From Bosea sp. AS-1 (GTDB taxonomy: Bacteria > Pseudomonadota > Alphaproteobacteria > Rhizobiales > Beijerinckiaceae): a DNA stretch of 64,000 nucleotides. The notes beneath the pieces were generated by a model, which made no database searches, had not been told where the DNA came from, and saw nothing but the letters and a program-made list of their open reading frames with translations. The position numbers were made by a program, and so were the translations under genes. This document shows positions 16,757 to 28,993 of this stretch, in pieces (position 1 is the stretch's first letter; each line of letters begins with the position of its first letter). The DNA is taken from NCBI RefSeq assembly GCF_002220095.1, contig NZ_CP022372.1, positions 5,210,501 to 5,274,500 on the forward strand. Reading direction: 5' to 3'.

Positions 16757-17572
16757 ATGACGACGACGACCGAGATCATCGATTTCCGTGCCGAAACGGA
16801 TGACGGAGCCGTGCTCCATGGCTTCCGCGAAGGGCACGGCCAACCGCTCCTGCTGGTCAGCGGCCTCAGCGGCACGGCCGGCTTCTGGACCGATATCGCC
16901 TCGACGCTGCGGCGCTCGTTCCAGATCATCCGCTTCGACCAGCGCGGCATCGGCGCGAGCAGCCGCGGCGAGGCGCCCTGCGACATCGAGCGGCTCGCCC
17001 GCGACGGGCTCGCGGTGCTCGACGCGGCCGGGCTCGACCGCGCCGTCGTGCTCGGGCATTCGACCGGCGGCTGCATCGGCCAGGCGATGGCGAAGCTCGC
17101 ACCCGGCCGGCTCGACGGGCTGATCCTGAGCGGGACCTGGCTCAAGGCCTGCCGCTACATGACGGCGCTGTTCGGCGCCCGGCGGGCGATCCTCGACTGC
17201 GACCCGCAGGCCTTCGCCGCGCTCTCCATCCTCAGCGCCTACCAGCCACGCTGGATCCAGGCCAACTGGCACATCTATGACGACGCCATCGACTCCGCGC
17301 CGACCAGCGACCACGCCCGGACGGTGATGCGCGAGCGCATCGACGCGCTGCTCGGCTTCGACGGCACCGCCGACATCGAGGCCCTGCCGATGCCGGTCAT
17401 GGTGATGGGCGCGCGCGACGACATGGTCGTGCCGGTCTACCACCAGGAGGCGATCGTCGCGGCGCTGCCCGGCGCCCGGCGCTCGATCATGGAGACGGGC
17501 GGGCACCTGTTCCCGGTCTCGCGCCCGGACATCTTCACCGCCGCCGTGGCGGAATGGGTCGGCGAGCTCTGA
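16757..17572 (+). CDS. Alpha/beta-fold hydrolase
   Basis: Cytosolic alpha/beta hydrolase of 271 residues. The oxyanion strand is LLLVSGLSGTAGFW, the nucleophile elbow is GHSTGG (Ser about 98), the acid is in MGARDDMVVP (about 218-222) and the His in METGGHLFPVSRPD (about 251). The cap is short. This pattern is shared by 3-oxoadipate enol-lactonases, esterases and haloperoxidase-like enzymes, so the substrate is open. It stands alone, with 279 bases before it and 132 after, and no ring-cleavage genes nearby. Confidence 0.88.
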   Translation: MTTTTEIIDFRAETDDGAVLHGFREGHGQPLLLVSGLSGTAGFWTDIASTLRRSFQIIRFDQRGIGASSRGEAPCDIERLARDGLAVLDAAGLDRAVVLGHSTGGCIGQAMAKLAPGRLDGLILSGTWLKACRYMTALFGARRAILDCDPQAFAALSILSAYQPRWIQANWHIYDDAIDSAPTSDHARTVMRERIDALLGFDGTADIEALPMPVMVMGARDDMVVPVYHQEAIVAALPGARRSIMETGGHLFPVSRPDIFTAAVAEWVGEL

Positions 17573-17704
17573 GCCCCGGCATGCTCCCGCGTCGAAAGGA
17601 CCCATGTCCAGCCGGCGCCGGCGAGGCTTAAACGAGAAGGCTTCCAAGGTAAGGCCAAGCCGGCCGCAGGAAGCCTGACCGGAACAAGCCCCGAGGACGA
17701 GACC

Positions 17705-18103
17705 ATGCGTGCAGCCCCCCTCAGCCTTTTCGCCCTGGCGCTGCTCGCGACGCCGCTTCTCGCCCGCCCTGCCGCCGCGCAGGATCTCGAGGCCGGCCAG
17801 CGCTCCTTCAACAAATGCCGCGCCTGCCACCAGATCGGCGAGGGCGCGCGCAACCTGGTCGGGCCCGAGCTCAACGGCCTGATCGGCCGCCATTCCGGCG
17901 CCGTCGCCGGCTACAGCTACTCGAACGCCAACAAGAACTCCGGCCTGACCTGGGACGAGGCGACCTTCGCCGAATACATCAAGGACCCGAAGGCCAAGAT
18001 CCCCGGCACCAAGATGATCTTCGCCGGCATCAAGAGCGAGAAGGAAATCGCGGACCTGACCGCCTTCCTCAAGCAGTACGACAAGGACGGCAAGAAGCTC
18101 TGA
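17705..18103 (+). CDS. Soluble class I cytochrome c (c2/c550-like)
   Basis: Periplasmic electron carrier of 132 residues. A Sec signal peptide (LSLFALALLATPLLARPAAAQ, cut after about residue 25) precedes the mature protein. The heme attaches at CRACH (about 39-43) and the sixth ligand is the Met in PGTKMIFAG (about 102). The VGPELNGLIGR segment after the heme site is typical of cytochrome c2 and c550. It may shuttle electrons from a periplasmic dehydrogenase or bc1 complex; no such partner is adjacent. The start follows GAGGACGAGACC. Confidence 0.93.
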   Translation: MRAAPLSLFALALLATPLLARPAAAQDLEAGQRSFNKCRACHQIGEGARNLVGPELNGLIGRHSGAVAGYSYSNANKNSGLTWDEATFAEYIKDPKAKIPGTKMIFAGIKSEKEIADLTAFLKQYDKDGKKL

Positions 18104-18332
18104 GAGCGCTGCCGTCGCCCCGCGCGGGCGACCGCCCAGGCTTCCGCCCCATGCCACGCCGCGACGCCGCTCCCGCGCGCCGCGGCCGCATGTGCTCGAC
18201 GCATCACGGACCGGCGTTTTTACAGAACGCCTCTTCCATTTTCGCGATCCGGTGCAATATTTATTCGCTCCGGCGATCAAAATGATTCGCGACCGGACAA
18301 ATGTTCAGCCCAGGAAGGAACGCCACGCGCCG

Positions 18333-18782
18333 ATGAAGAAGGCCAAGCGGAAAACGGGGGAGAAGCGGTCGCAGATCGCCGCCATGCCGATCCGCCGCGC
18401 CCCCGACGGCTCGACGGAGATCCTGCTCGTGACCTCGCGCACGACGCGCCGCTGGATCGTGCCCAAGGGCTGGCCGATGAAGGGCATCAAGGACCGCGAC
18501 GCCGCCGCGCAGGAGGCCTATGAGGAGGCCGGCGTGGTCGGGCGCGTCAGCGAGAAGCCGGCCGGGCGCTACAGCTACTGGAAGCGCATGAGCGACCATT
18601 TCACGCTCTGCGAGGTGAAGCTCTATCTGCTCGAGGTCGAGCAGCAGCTCGCCGATTTCCGCGAGCAGGACCAGCGCGACCTGCACTGGTTCAAGCTCGC
18701 CGACGCCGCCGACATCGTCGACGAGCCCGAGCTCAGCACCGCGATCCGCAAGCTGCAGGCGCAGGTCTCGCTCGCGGCCTGA
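18333..18782 (+). CDS. NUDIX hydrolase (DIPP-like)
   Basis: A 149-residue NUDIX protein that should hydrolyse a nucleoside diphosphate linked to another moiety. The box is recognisable as PKGWP followed by AAAQEAYEEAGV (about 45-70), with Ile and Gln at two usually Glu/Arg positions, as in diphosphoinositol-polyphosphate phosphohydrolase-like members; the metal-binding EExG is intact. A lysine-rich N-terminus (MKKAKRKTGEKRS) precedes the domain. The start at 18333 lies 12 bases after GGAAGGAA; the frame is open from 18192, but that part does not look coding. Confidence 0.88.
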   Translation: MKKAKRKTGEKRSQIAAMPIRRAPDGSTEILLVTSRTTRRWIVPKGWPMKGIKDRDAAAQEAYEEAGVVGRVSEKPAGRYSYWKRMSDHFTLCEVKLYLLEVEQQLADFREQDQRDLHWFKLADAADIVDEPELSTAIRKLQAQVSLAA

Positions 18783-19333
18783 GCCGGCCGCGGCGCGCAG
18801 GCCGCAAATCCCACGCGCAAGCGCCTTCGCCGCCCGCGCCGATGCGCGGGCGTTTCGGTCGAGGGGCAGCGGAGCGCCGCGAGGCGCAGGTTGTATCGGG
18901 CCGCTTCCATTGAGCCAGGATGCGGCGCGGAAGGATTGAGCCACCTTCCGCACGCCCCGTGGCGCTCCGCTTATCGGCGATTTTCAGACTCCGAGCCGCG
19001 CTTATAAGGGCGGGCGGGCCAGCCATGCCGTCCTGCGGCCTCAACGCCCCAAAGGGTGCGCCACACCGCGGTGTCGGACAGGGCCGCTTCCGCCAACCCG
19101 TCCAGCGAGCTCCTCGCACAGGGATCGTAATGTCCCCAGGGCGGTGCCCCGAAGCCTCCCGGGAGTGGATCGTAACTCCACCCGCAGGCGCCGACCTCGC
19201 CCCGCCAACGGCATACCTCCGGATGGCTGCCCCTCGGGGACGAGGTGACCCAGGATACGCATGGTTCGCCAAGGCGGGGATAAGTTTTCGCGGCAGGCTC
19301 CGGCATGGCATAAGCGCCGGCAAAGGAGTGACC
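18783..19333. other. 551-base intergenic region with two hairpins sharing a loop sequence
   Basis: No convincing gene: open frames on both strands are short or lack ribosome sites and family patterns. Two hairpins stand out. GGGA (19121-19124) pairs with TCCC (19133-19136) around TCGTAATG, and GTGGA (19165-19169) pairs with TCCAC (19177-19181) around TCGTAAC. Both therefore present GGATCGTAA from one strand (TTACGATCC from the other). The region may hold a small RNA or a long structured leader of the acetyltransferase gene. I cannot assign it to a known RNA family. Confidence 0.35.
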
Positions 19334-19831
19334 ATGCCCATCCGACTCGAACAGCCGGGCGACGCCGACGCCATCCGCGCCCTGACCACGGAGGCCTTCG
19401 CGACGGCGCCGCATAGCAGCGGCACCGAAGTAGCGATCGTCGACGGCTTGCGCGCGGCCGGGGAGCTGACGCTCTCGCTCGTCGCCGTCGAAGATGGAGA
19501 GATCGTCGGCCATGTCGCCTTCTCGCCGGTGACGATCGACGGGGCGGAGCGCGGCTGGTTCGGGCTCGGACCGGTCTCGGTGCGGCCGGGCCGGCAGCAC
19601 AGCGGCATCGGCTCGGAGCTGATCCGCGAGGGCCTGCGGCGCCTGCGCGAGAATGGCGCTGGCGGCTGCGTGCTGCTCGGCGACCCCGCCTATTACGGCC
19701 GCTTCGGCTTCGCCAACGATCCGGCGCTGGTGCTGGAGGGCGTGCCGCCGGAATACTTCATGCGCCTCGGTTTCGGCGCGGAGCAGCCGGCCGGCACGGT
19801 GCGCTATCATGCGGCTTTCGACGGGGCCTGA
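19334..19831 (+). CDS. GNAT-family N-acetyltransferase
   Basis: A 165-residue acetyl-CoA-dependent transferase. The acetyl-CoA loop is VRPGRQHSGIGSELI (about 80-95, the QxxGxG type), preceded by the LSLVAVEDGEIVGHVAFSPV strands (shown in part) and followed by LLGDPAYYGRFGF, a pattern common in the YhbS-like subgroup. The start is well supported by AAAGGAG seven bases before the ATG. The acceptor is unknown. Its stop lies four bases from the end of a convergent DUF2267 gene. Confidence 0.9.
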   Translation: MPIRLEQPGDADAIRALTTEAFATAPHSSGTEVAIVDGLRAAGELTLSLVAVEDGEIVGHVAFSPVTIDGAERGWFGLGPVSVRPGRQHSGIGSELIREGLRRLRENGAGGCVLLGDPAYYGRFGFANDPALVLEGVPPEYFMRLGFGAEQPAGTVRYHAAFDGA

Positions 19832-19834
19832 GGC

Positions 19835-20254
19835 TCAGACCGTCCAGAAATCCCGCGCGCCCGGCGGCAGCTTGGTCAGCGCGCGCTCGAAGGCCTGCGG
19901 CTCGACATGCCGGCGCAGCGCCCGGGCAACGTCAGCGATGCCGCTTTCGGGCAGGATGCTGTGGTCGCCGCGAAACGCCATCGCCTCCCGCGTCAGCGTC
20001 GCGCGGTCGGCGAAGGGCTTCGGCGGCTGGCCGAGGTCCCAGTCCTGCAGGACCATCGCCGCGAGCAGCGGCGGCAGCGCATCGGCAAAAGCCAGCCCCT
20101 CGGCCGGCGTCAGGCGCGCCCGGAAGGTGACGAGCACGGCCAGCACCGACTGCCAGCTCTGATGCGTGGTGGCATGGCCAAGCTCATCGCGCGCATCGAG
20201 CAGGAAACGTTCGAGATCGCGCGAGGCGTAGATGAAGGTGGAGGGGACGGTCAT
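19835..20254 (-). CDS. DUF2267 domain protein
   Basis: A 139-residue protein of unknown function with the DUF2267 pattern twice: a helix pair around SWQSVLAVLVTFRARLTPAEGLAFADALPPLL (shown here by its position, about 33-64) and the second half ending in FERALTKLPPGARDFW (about 122-137). Members are usually soluble, all-helical and found singly, often near stress genes. It is convergent with the acetyltransferase and next to a low-GC segment. Confidence 0.75.
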   Translation of the reverse strand: MTVPSTFIYASRDLERFLLDARDELGHATTHQSWQSVLAVLVTFRARLTPAEGLAFADALPPLLAAMVLQDWDLGQPPKPFADRATLTREAMAFRGDHSILPESGIADVARALRRHVEPQAFERALTKLPPGARDFWTV

Positions 20255-20353
20255 AGGTCAGCTAACGGGCCTTCGGCACTTTCTCTCGCAGTGGCGCCCT
20301 TAGACAACGACATCAAGATAAGATCGCCGAGTGGATAATGACCTTACGATAGG

Positions 20354-20617
20354 CTAACCAGAAACAAGCGCTGGCCTGGATGTGTTCGCGCGAACAAGCA
20401 TCCGAACTAGCTCTAACCCAGCAGACTGCGAGGCCACCTTCGCCAACACATCAAATGTTCCGGCGACCTCGTCTTCCACAACAACGAACAATCCGCAGTC
20501 ATCGTCCAGCTCGACCAGATCTTGTTCATCGAACGTTCTTCTGCTTATCTCGGTCAGCCACACTGTTCGACTGTTGTCGATTCGCAGGGAGAAGCCGTAT
20601 TCCATGGGCAGCCCCAT
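20354..20617 (-). CDS. Small hypothetical protein, head-to-head with a 262-residue unknown
   Basis: An 87-residue acidic protein that I do not recognise. The start is at 20617 with GAGGG ten bases upstream, or at the internal ATG at 20605. It has regular amphipathic structure: strands in GFSLRIDNSRTVWLTEIS, an acidic turn ELDDDCG, a hydrophobic strand LFVVVEDEV and a C-terminal helix LAKVASQSAGLELVRMLV. That is more protein-like than the Ser/Thr-rich translation of the opposite strand here. GC content is well below that of its neighbours. Its start region overlaps that of the divergent gene by 14 bases, so the two must share a control region. Size and pairing would suit an antitoxin, immunity or adaptor role, but that is a guess. 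Confidence 0.6.
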   Translation of the reverse strand: MGLPMEYGFSLRIDNSRTVWLTEISRRTFDEQDLVELDDDCGLFVVVEDEVAGTFDVLAKVASQSAGLELVRMLVRANTSRPALVSG

Positions 20618-21392
20618 TTCGTTGCACCCTCGAATTCGTGAACGTAACGAGCCGAGGATTTCAGCATCGGCCTTGGCCGAGTTCATCATTACGCCTCCGG
20701 ACAGACAGGATGACATCCTGCATGACGCCCGGTTCATGCGTGCGAGCACCGTAGTTCCGCACAGCGACGCACTAAGAGCTATCCGCGCATTCTGCGCCGA
20801 TCCTCGCCGCCCGGAGAGTACTCTCGATACCGCCGTCGGCGCGCTCAGAGCCAAGAGTCAAGCACCAACCTCTAAACCATTCGTTAAGGATGAGGCCGAG
20901 AGATGCGCAGAAACCATCCTCCTATTCCAAAACGCGCAGAATGCGCTTGGAATCGGCAAACTACCGCTCTTCGAGGCGCCAAAGCTTGCTTTCATGTCCA
21001 TAGCTGGCGTCGCAGTCTCGGTTCAGCCGGACTTACTTGTTGGAGCAACAAGACTCGATGAAGGTGACAGGATTGGGGCTGCACTTTTTCGACCTCAGAA
21101 AACGCCCAACCCGTCTGCCTGTAAGACTGAAAAAACTCGCCTCGAACGTGAAGCATATAGGCGAGAAGTTGGGCAATATATGCTTGCCCTCCTAAGAATG
21201 GCTCTCATCGAAAATGGCGTGACAGAGGAGCGAATTGATCCGAAGCAATTGATGTTGTTCGATATCCGCCTCGCTGAACGAATCGACTTCCCTTCAGATC
21301 GCGTCTCTCGTGAAAAACGCATTAGAGCAGCCTGCGGCCAGATTTCTCGACTTTGGGCCAGTGTTCAGCCGCGACCAGGAGATTTCGGCTGA
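20604..21392 (+). CDS. Hypothetical protein, possible nuclease-like fold
   Basis: A 262-residue protein that I cannot name. I take the ATG at 20604 because the helical segment SASALAEFIITPPDRQDDIL just after it looks genuine, while the 74 residues open upstream are low-complexity and antisense to the small gene. The second half has a strand-rich core: SIAGVAVSVQPDLLVG (about 137-150), RIGAALFRPQKT (about 159-170), then helices REVGQYMLALLRMAL and the strand QLMLFDIRL. A strand with Asp followed by a strand with Lys resembles, loosely, a PD-(D/E)XK nuclease core. GC content is about 50 percent, far below the neighbours, which suggests transfer. It ends seven bases from the uvrB stop. Confidence 0.65.
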   Translation: MGSPISLHPRIRERNEPRISASALAEFIITPPDRQDDILHDARFMRASTVVPHSDALRAIRAFCADPRRPESTLDTAVGALRAKSQAPTSKPFVKDEAERCAETILLFQNAQNALGIGKLPLFEAPKLAFMSIAGVAVSVQPDLLVGATRLDEGDRIGAALFRPQKTPNPSACKTEKTRLEREAYRREVGQYMLALLRMALIENGVTEERIDPKQLMLFDIRLAERIDFPSDRVSREKRIRAACGQISRLWASVQPRPGDFG

Positions 21393-21399
21393 ACGGAGG

Positions 21400-24099
<2,700 letters not shown>

Positions 24100-24173
24100 G
24101 GCCGCAATATGGGCCCGAACCGCACCGGATGCGAGGGGGTGTCGCGGCGCCAAGGCCAGATTGATGACAGGAG

Positions 24174-24226
24174 TTGACAGGATAAGAAAAAACAACCTTA
24201 GGTTGTCATTCCGAGAAATACAACCT
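24174..24226 (+). promoter_or_regulatory. Promoter and palindromic operator of the MmeI-like gene
   Basis: TTGACA (24174-24179) is a good -35 element. Where the -10 should fall lies a 15-base palindrome, ACAACCT-T-AGGTTGT (24192-24206). A third copy of the half-site, ACAACCT, sits at 24220-24226, just before GGAGGG and the ATG at 24240. A protein bound here would cover the -10 and the ribosome site region, so the enzyme's synthesis is probably repressed or autoregulated. No controller gene is adjacent. Confidence 0.6.
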
Positions 24227-24239
24227 GGAGGGACGGACC

Positions 24240-27200
24240 ATGTCGGGGGGCGGGTCCGAGCCCGCGGAGGATGAGGTCGAGGCCTTCATCGCCCGCTGGC
24301 GCGTATCGGAAGGCGCGGAACGGGCGGCCTATGCGCAGTTCCTGAGCGAGTTGTGCCTCCTGATCGGCGTCGAGGCGCCGCAGCCGCCGACCAGCGATTC
24401 CGACGCGGTGACCTATCGCTTCGAATATCCGGTGCGCTTTCCCGACGGGCAGGGCGGGCATACGACCGGGCGGATCGACCTCTACAAGAAGAGCGCCTTC
24501 GTGCTGGAGGCGAAGCAGAGCCGGCTGAAGGGGCAGGCGAAGGAGCTGCTGCCGGCGCAGGGCGCCCTGCCCTTCGTCGAGCCCGCAGGTCCGCGTGGCC
24601 GGCGCGGCGCCGACCGCGCCTGGGACGTGCTGATGCTCAACGCCAAGCGGCAGGCGGAAGACTACGCCAAGGCGCTGCCGCCTTCGCATGGCTGGCCGCC
24701 CTTCCTGATCATCTGCGATGTCGGCCATTGCTTCGAGTTCTACGCCGACTTCACCGGGCAGGGTAAGAACTACGTCCAGTTCCCCGACCGGCAGAGCTAC
24801 CGCATCCATCTCGACGATCTGCGCGATCCGGCCATCCGCAGGCGTCTCGCCGCGATCTGGACGGAGCCGCTGACGCTCGACCCGGCGCGCCACGCTGCCC
24901 GCGTCACCCGCGCCATCGCCGAGCGGCTGGCGGCGGTCTCGAAGGCGCTGGAACGCGAGCATGATCCGGAGGAGGTGGCGCTGTTCCTGATGCGCTGCCT
25001 GTTCACGATGTTCGCCGAGGATGTCCGGCTGATCCGCAAGGATGCCTTCAAGACGCTGCTGCGCGACTGCCGCGACGATCCCGGTTCCTTCCTGCCGCTG
25101 GTCTCGGAGCTGTGGCAGGCGATGGACAAGGGCGAGTACTCGACCTCGGTGCGCGAGCGGATGAAGCGCTTCAACGGCAAGCTCTACGAGGATGCAAAGG
25201 TCTATCCGCTCGGCCGCGAGGAGATCGGCGAGCTGCTCGCCGCCGCCGAGCACGACTGGAAGGAGGTCGAGCCCGCGATCTTCGGCACGCTGCTGGAGCA
25301 GGCGCTCGATCCGCAGGAGCGATCCAGGCTCGGCGCGCATTACACGCCCCGCGCCTATGTCGAGCGGATCGTCGTCGAAACGGTGATCGGGCCGCTCCGC
25401 GAGGATTGGCGGGCCGTGCTCGGAGCGGCACAGCAGGCGCGCGACGGCGGCGACGCCCGCAAGGCCCTGGCATTGGTCGAGGGCTTCCACGAGAACCTGT
25501 GCGCGACGCGCGTGCTCGATCCGGCCTGCGGCACGGGGAATTTCCTCCATGTTTCGCAGGAGCTCATGAAGAAGCTCGAAGGCGAGGTGCTCGATGCGGC
25601 CAGCGAGCTCGGCAGCGTCGAGACGCTCGGCGGGTTTGCCCGGCATGCGGTCGGGCCGCAGCAATTCCTCGGCATGGAAACCAATCGCAGGGCCGTCGCC
25701 ATCGCCGATCTCGTGCTCTGGATCGGGCATTTGCAATGGCATTTCCGGACGCGGGGCTTCGCACCCAAGGAACCGATCCTCGAAAAGCTCGACCACATCT
25801 ACAAGCGCGACGCGGTGCTGAGCTGGGATGGCTGGCCGATCCCGCAATGGCGCGACGGCCACGAAGCCTTGCCGAACCCGCGCAGGCCGGAATGGCCGGA
25901 AGCGGAATTCATCGTCGGCAACCCGCCCTTCATCGGCGGCAAGGATCTGCGCGCGAGGCTCGGCGAGCTCTATGCGGAATCGCTCTGGAAGGCGCATCCG
26001 CAGATGAACGAGAGCGCCGATTTCGTGATGTATTGGTGGGATCGTGCCGCCGAGATCCTGACCCGGCCGGGCACGAAACTCCGGCGCTTCGGCTTCGTCA
26101 CCACCAATTCGATCACGCAGCTCTTCCAGCGCCGAACCGTGGAGCGGCATCTCGGCGGCAAGCGGCCGCTCTCGCTCGTCATGGCGATCCCCGACCATCC
26201 CTGGACCAAGGCGGGAAAGGATGCCGCCGCCGTGCGGATCGCGATGACGGTGGCGCAGGCTGGCAAGCATGAAGGGAAGCTGCTGGAGGTCGTCTCCGAA
26301 GCCGGCCTCGACACAGATCAGCCGCAGATCGAGCTGAGGACACGGGAAGGACGGATCAATGCCGACCTGACCATCGGCGTGGATGTGAGCCTAGCCGGAG
26401 CTTTGCATGCCAATGACGGGCTGTGCTCGCGCGGCATGTCGCTGCACGGCGCGGGCTTCATCGTGACGCCGGCCGAAGCCGAGGCGCTGGGGCTCGGCCG
26501 AAGGCCGGATCTGGAAGCGCATATCCGCCCCTATCGCAACGGCCGCGACCTGACCGAACGGCCGCGCGGCGTCATGGTCATCGACCTGTTCGGCCTGTCC
26601 GCCGAGGCCGCCCGCGAGCGCTTTCCGGAAGTCTACCAGCATCTCCGTCTGACGGTGAAGGAAGCCAAGGACGCGGCCGGCAGGATGATCGGCCGCGATG
26701 CCAACCGGCGCGACAGCTATCGCTTGCTATGGTGGGTGTTCGGGGAGCCGCGGCGCGAACTGCGCCCCGCCCTCGCCCCTCTCCAACGCTACATCGTCAC
26801 CGTCGAGACCGCGAAACACCGCGTCTTCCAGTTCCTCGATTCATCCATCCTGCCCGACAACATGCTGGTCGCCGTCGCTCTGTCGGATGCATTTCATCTC
26901 GGCGTGCTGTCGTCGCGCTTTCATGGTGTCTGGTCGCGACATCAAGGGGCGACGCTCGAGGATCGCCCCCGCTACTCAAAATCCCGCTGCTTCGACCCTT
27001 TCCCCTTCCCGGATGCCAGCGAAGCGCAGAAACAGGCGATCCGGCGGCCAGCAGAGGCACTGGACGCCCTGCGCAAACAGGTTCTCGCCGGACATCCCGA
27101 TCTCACCCTGACCAAGCTCTACAATGTCCGCGATGCCATCCGGAGCCGCAGCCCTCTGAGCGCGGCCGAAACGAGCGTCCGCGACCGCGGGCTGGCGCTG

Positions 27201-27677
27201 ATCCTCGACGAGCACCATCAGGCCATCGATGCCGCCGTTGCCGCGGCCTATGGCTGGCCGACCGATCTGGCCGAGGAGGAGGTGCTGGCCCGTCTCGTCG
27301 CGCTTAACCGGCAGCGGGCTCGGGAGGAGGAACGCGGCCAGGTCCGCTGGCTGCGGCCCGACTATCAGCGTCCGCGCTTCGGCGGCGCGGCCAGGGGCGG
27401 CGAGCAGATCGAGGCGGAGGTGCTGATCGCGATCCATCCGGCCCTGGCGAAACCGGCCTTCCCCACCGAGGCCGTCGAGCGCGTCGCCGCCGTACTCGGC
27501 GCGCTGGCCGGTGCGGCCGGCCCGCTCGATGCGGCCGGTATCGCCGGGCGGTTCCGGCAAGGGCGCCGGGTCGAGCGAGCCGTGCGCGACATCCTCGTCT
27601 CGCTGGCCCGGATCGGGGAGATCTCGACGGTCGATGGCGGCGTGCGCTTCGTGCGTCGGCTGACGGCTGCGGGATGA
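24240..27677 (+). CDS. Single-chain type IIL (MmeI-like) restriction-modification enzyme
   Basis: A 1145-residue protein that should combine DNA cleavage, N6-adenine methylation and target recognition in one chain. N-terminus: a PD-(D/E)XK-type site, GRIDLYKK then VLEAKQSR (Asp about 79, Glu and Lys about 90-93). Middle: a helical connector, then the gamma-class methyltransferase with SAM motif [10 protein letters not shown] (about 427) and catalytic NPPF (about 560). C-terminus: recognition domain with the MmeI-family [11 protein letters not shown] (about 760) and [12 protein letters not shown] (about 912), followed by a helical tail. GC content resembles the neighbours. GGAGGG precedes the ATG. 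Enzymes of this type methylate one strand and cut at a distance. The recognition sequence cannot be read from sequence alone. Confidence 0.85.
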   Translation: MSGGGSEPAEDEVEAFIARWRVSEGAERAAYAQFLSELCLLIGVEAPQPPTSDSDAVTYRFEYPVRFPDGQGGHTTGRIDLYKKSAFVLEAKQSRLKGQAKELLPAQGALPFVEPAGPRGRRGADRAWDVLMLNAKRQAEDYAKALPPSHGWPPFLIICDVGHCFEFYADFTGQGKNYVQFPDRQSYRIHLDDLRDPAIRRRLAAIWTEPLTLDPARHAARVTRAIAERLAAVSKALEREHDPEEVALFLMRCLFTMFAEDVRLIRKDAFKTLLRDCRDDPGSFLPLVSELWQAMDKGEYSTSVRERMKRFNGKLYEDAKVYPLGREEIGELLAAAEHDWKEVEPAIFGTLLEQALDPQERSRLGAHYTPRAYVERIVVETVIGPLREDWRAVLGAAQQARDGGDARKALALVEGFHENLCATRVLDPACGTGNFLHVSQELMKKLEGEVLDAASELGSVETLGGFARHAVGPQQFLGMETNRRAVAIADLVLWIGHLQWHFRTRGFAPKEPILEKLDHIYKRDAVLSWDGWPIPQWRDGHEALPNPRRPEWPEAEFIVGNPPFIGGKDLRARLGELYAESLWKAHPQMNESADFVMYWWDRAAEILTRPGTKLRRFGFVTTNSITQLFQRRTVERHLGGKRPLSLVMAIPDHPWTKAGKDAAAVRIAMTVAQAGKHEGKLLEVVSEAGLDTDQPQIELRTREGRINADLTIGVDVSLAGALHANDGLCSRGMSLHGAGFIVTPAEAEALGLGRRPDLEAHIRPYRNGRDLTERPRGVMVIDLFGLSAEAARERFPEVYQHLRLTVKEAKDAAGRMIGRDANRRDSYRLLWWVFGEPRRELRPALAPLQRYIVTVETAKHRVFQFLDSSILPDNMLVAVALSDAFHLGVLSSRFHGVWSRHQGATLEDRPRYSKSRCFDPFPFPDASEAQKQAIRRPAEALDALRKQVLAGHPDLTLTKLYNVRDAIRSRSPLSAAETSVRDRGLALILDEHHQAIDAAVAAAYGWPTDLAEEEVLARLVALNRQRAREEERGQVRWLRPDYQRPRFGGAARGGEQIEAEVLIAIHPALAKPAFPTEAVERVAAVLGALAGAAGPLDAAGIAGRFRQGRRVERAVRDILVSLARIGEISTVDGGVRFVRRLTAAG

Positions 27678-27690
27678 CCGGCAGTGCGCC

Positions 27691-28902
27691 TCAGCGCCGC
27701 GACAGCCACGCCTCCATTCCGGCTGCGGCAGCGACGCCGGTGGCGAAGCTCGCCTGCAGCAGGTAGCCGCCGGTCGGCGCCTCCCAATCCAGCATTTCGC
27801 CCGCGGCGAAGACGCCGGGCAGGCGCTTCAGCATGAAGCCGGCATCGACTGAATCGCGAGCGATGCCCCCGGCGGTCGAGATGGCGCGGTCGATCGGCAT
27901 CGACGCACCGAGACGCAGCGGGACATCCTTGATGAGCGCCGCAAGCGCTTCCGACGCGACCGGCAGATCGGTGCCTGCGGCCTCGCGCAGCAGCGCGACC
28001 GCGACGGTCGAGAGCCCGCCCGCCTTGCGCAGATGGTTGCTGAGCGTTTCGCCCTTGCGCCGCTTCGTCAGGCGCGCGGCGAGCGCATCGACGGCGAGGT
28101 CCGGCCGCAGGTCGAGCCGGAGCGTGGCGGCACCATCGCGATCGATCGCCTCGCGCAACGGCGCGGAGACGGCGTAGATCGCGCCGCCCTCGATGCCGCC
28201 CGCATCGATCATCGCTTCGCCAGCCGCCGTCTCCCCGGCGAAACGCAGGACGACCCGCTTGAGCGGCTGGCCGGCGAAGCGTTCCTGCATCAACGGCGAC
28301 CAGGCGACAGCGAAGCCGGCATTCGCCGGCTTCAGCGGTGAGATCGCAACGCCCCGCCCCGCCAGGAGCGGCGCCCAGCCGCCATCGGAGCCGAGACGCG
28401 GCCAGCTCGCGCCGCCGAGCGCGAGCATCGTCGCATCGGGGCGGGTGCTTTCAGTTTCAGCGGAAGCGAGCCTGAAGGTCAGCGAGCCCGTCTCATCCCA
28501 GCCGGTCCAGAGTCGACCGGTCGCCAGCCTGACGCCCAGACCATCGAGCCGCCGCAGCCAGGCCCGCAGCAGCGGCGAGGCCTTCATCGCACGCGGAAAG
28601 ACGCGACCGCTGGAGCCGACGAAGGTGTCGGCGCCGAGCCCATCGGCCCAGTCGCGCAGCGCCAGCGGCGGGAAGGCGCGCAGGGCGGGCTCCAGCCAGC
28701 CTGCGGCCTCGCGGTAGCGTGTCAGGAAGGCTTCGAACGGCTCGGAATGGGTGAGGTTCAGCCCGCCGCGGCCGGCCAGCAGGAACTTGCGCGCCGGCGA
28801 GGCCATGCGCTCATGGATCGTGACGCGATGTCCGGCAACGGCCAGGTGCTCGGCCGCAATGAGTCCCGCGGGGCCGGCGCCGATGATGGCGATGTCGGGC
28901 AT
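27691..28902 (-). CDS. BaiN/RdsA (HI0933)-family FAD-dependent flavoprotein
   Basis: A 403-residue flavoprotein with the Rossmann FAD motif [16 protein letters not shown] at residues 5-20, the family-specific [18 protein letters not shown] (about 37-54), [14 protein letters not shown] (about 95-108) and a C-terminal FAD closure [19 protein letters not shown] (about 365-383). It appears to belong to the group I know as TIGR03862. Relatives include NAD(P)H-dependent reductases of steroids; the substrate in proteobacteria is unknown. The ATG at 28902 follows AGGGGAAGC; the open frame to 29004 has no support. It is divergent from the small membrane protein at 28994. Confidence 0.88.
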   Translation of the reverse strand: MPDIAIIGAGPAGLIAAEHLAVAGHRVTIHERMASPARKFLLAGRGGLNLTHSEPFEAFLTRYREAAGWLEPALRAFPPLALRDWADGLGADTFVGSSGRVFPRAMKASPLLRAWLRRLDGLGVRLATGRLWTGWDETGSLTFRLASAETESTRPDATMLALGGASWPRLGSDGGWAPLLAGRGVAISPLKPANAGFAVAWSPLMQERFAGQPLKRVVLRFAGETAAGEAMIDAGGIEGGAIYAVSAPLREAIDRDGAATLRLDLRPDLAVDALAARLTKRRKGETLSNHLRKAGGLSTVAVALLREAAGTDLPVASEALAALIKDVPLRLGASMPIDRAISTAGGIARDSVDAGFMLKRLPGVFAAGEMLDWEAPTGGYLLQASFATGVAAAAGMEAWLSRR

Positions 28903-28993
28903 GCTTCCCCTGACCTTTGGCGACGACGTTGTTTCCGTGAGGCTTGGCTTTAGACTGGCCTCCCACCTTGGAAAAGCCCAGCCGGATTCCCCG

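Noticed and set aside
19121..19181. Guanidine-II (mini-ykkC) riboswitch on the minus strand
   Set aside because: The loops contain ACGA but have seven and eight bases instead of four, the stems do not match the consensus, and the gene downstream on that strand is not a guanidine exporter or carboxylase.
20382..20603. Seventy-four extra N-terminal residues for the 262-residue unknown protein
   Set aside because: They are a Ser/Thr/Asn-rich low-complexity text lying opposite a better supported small gene, with a weak start.
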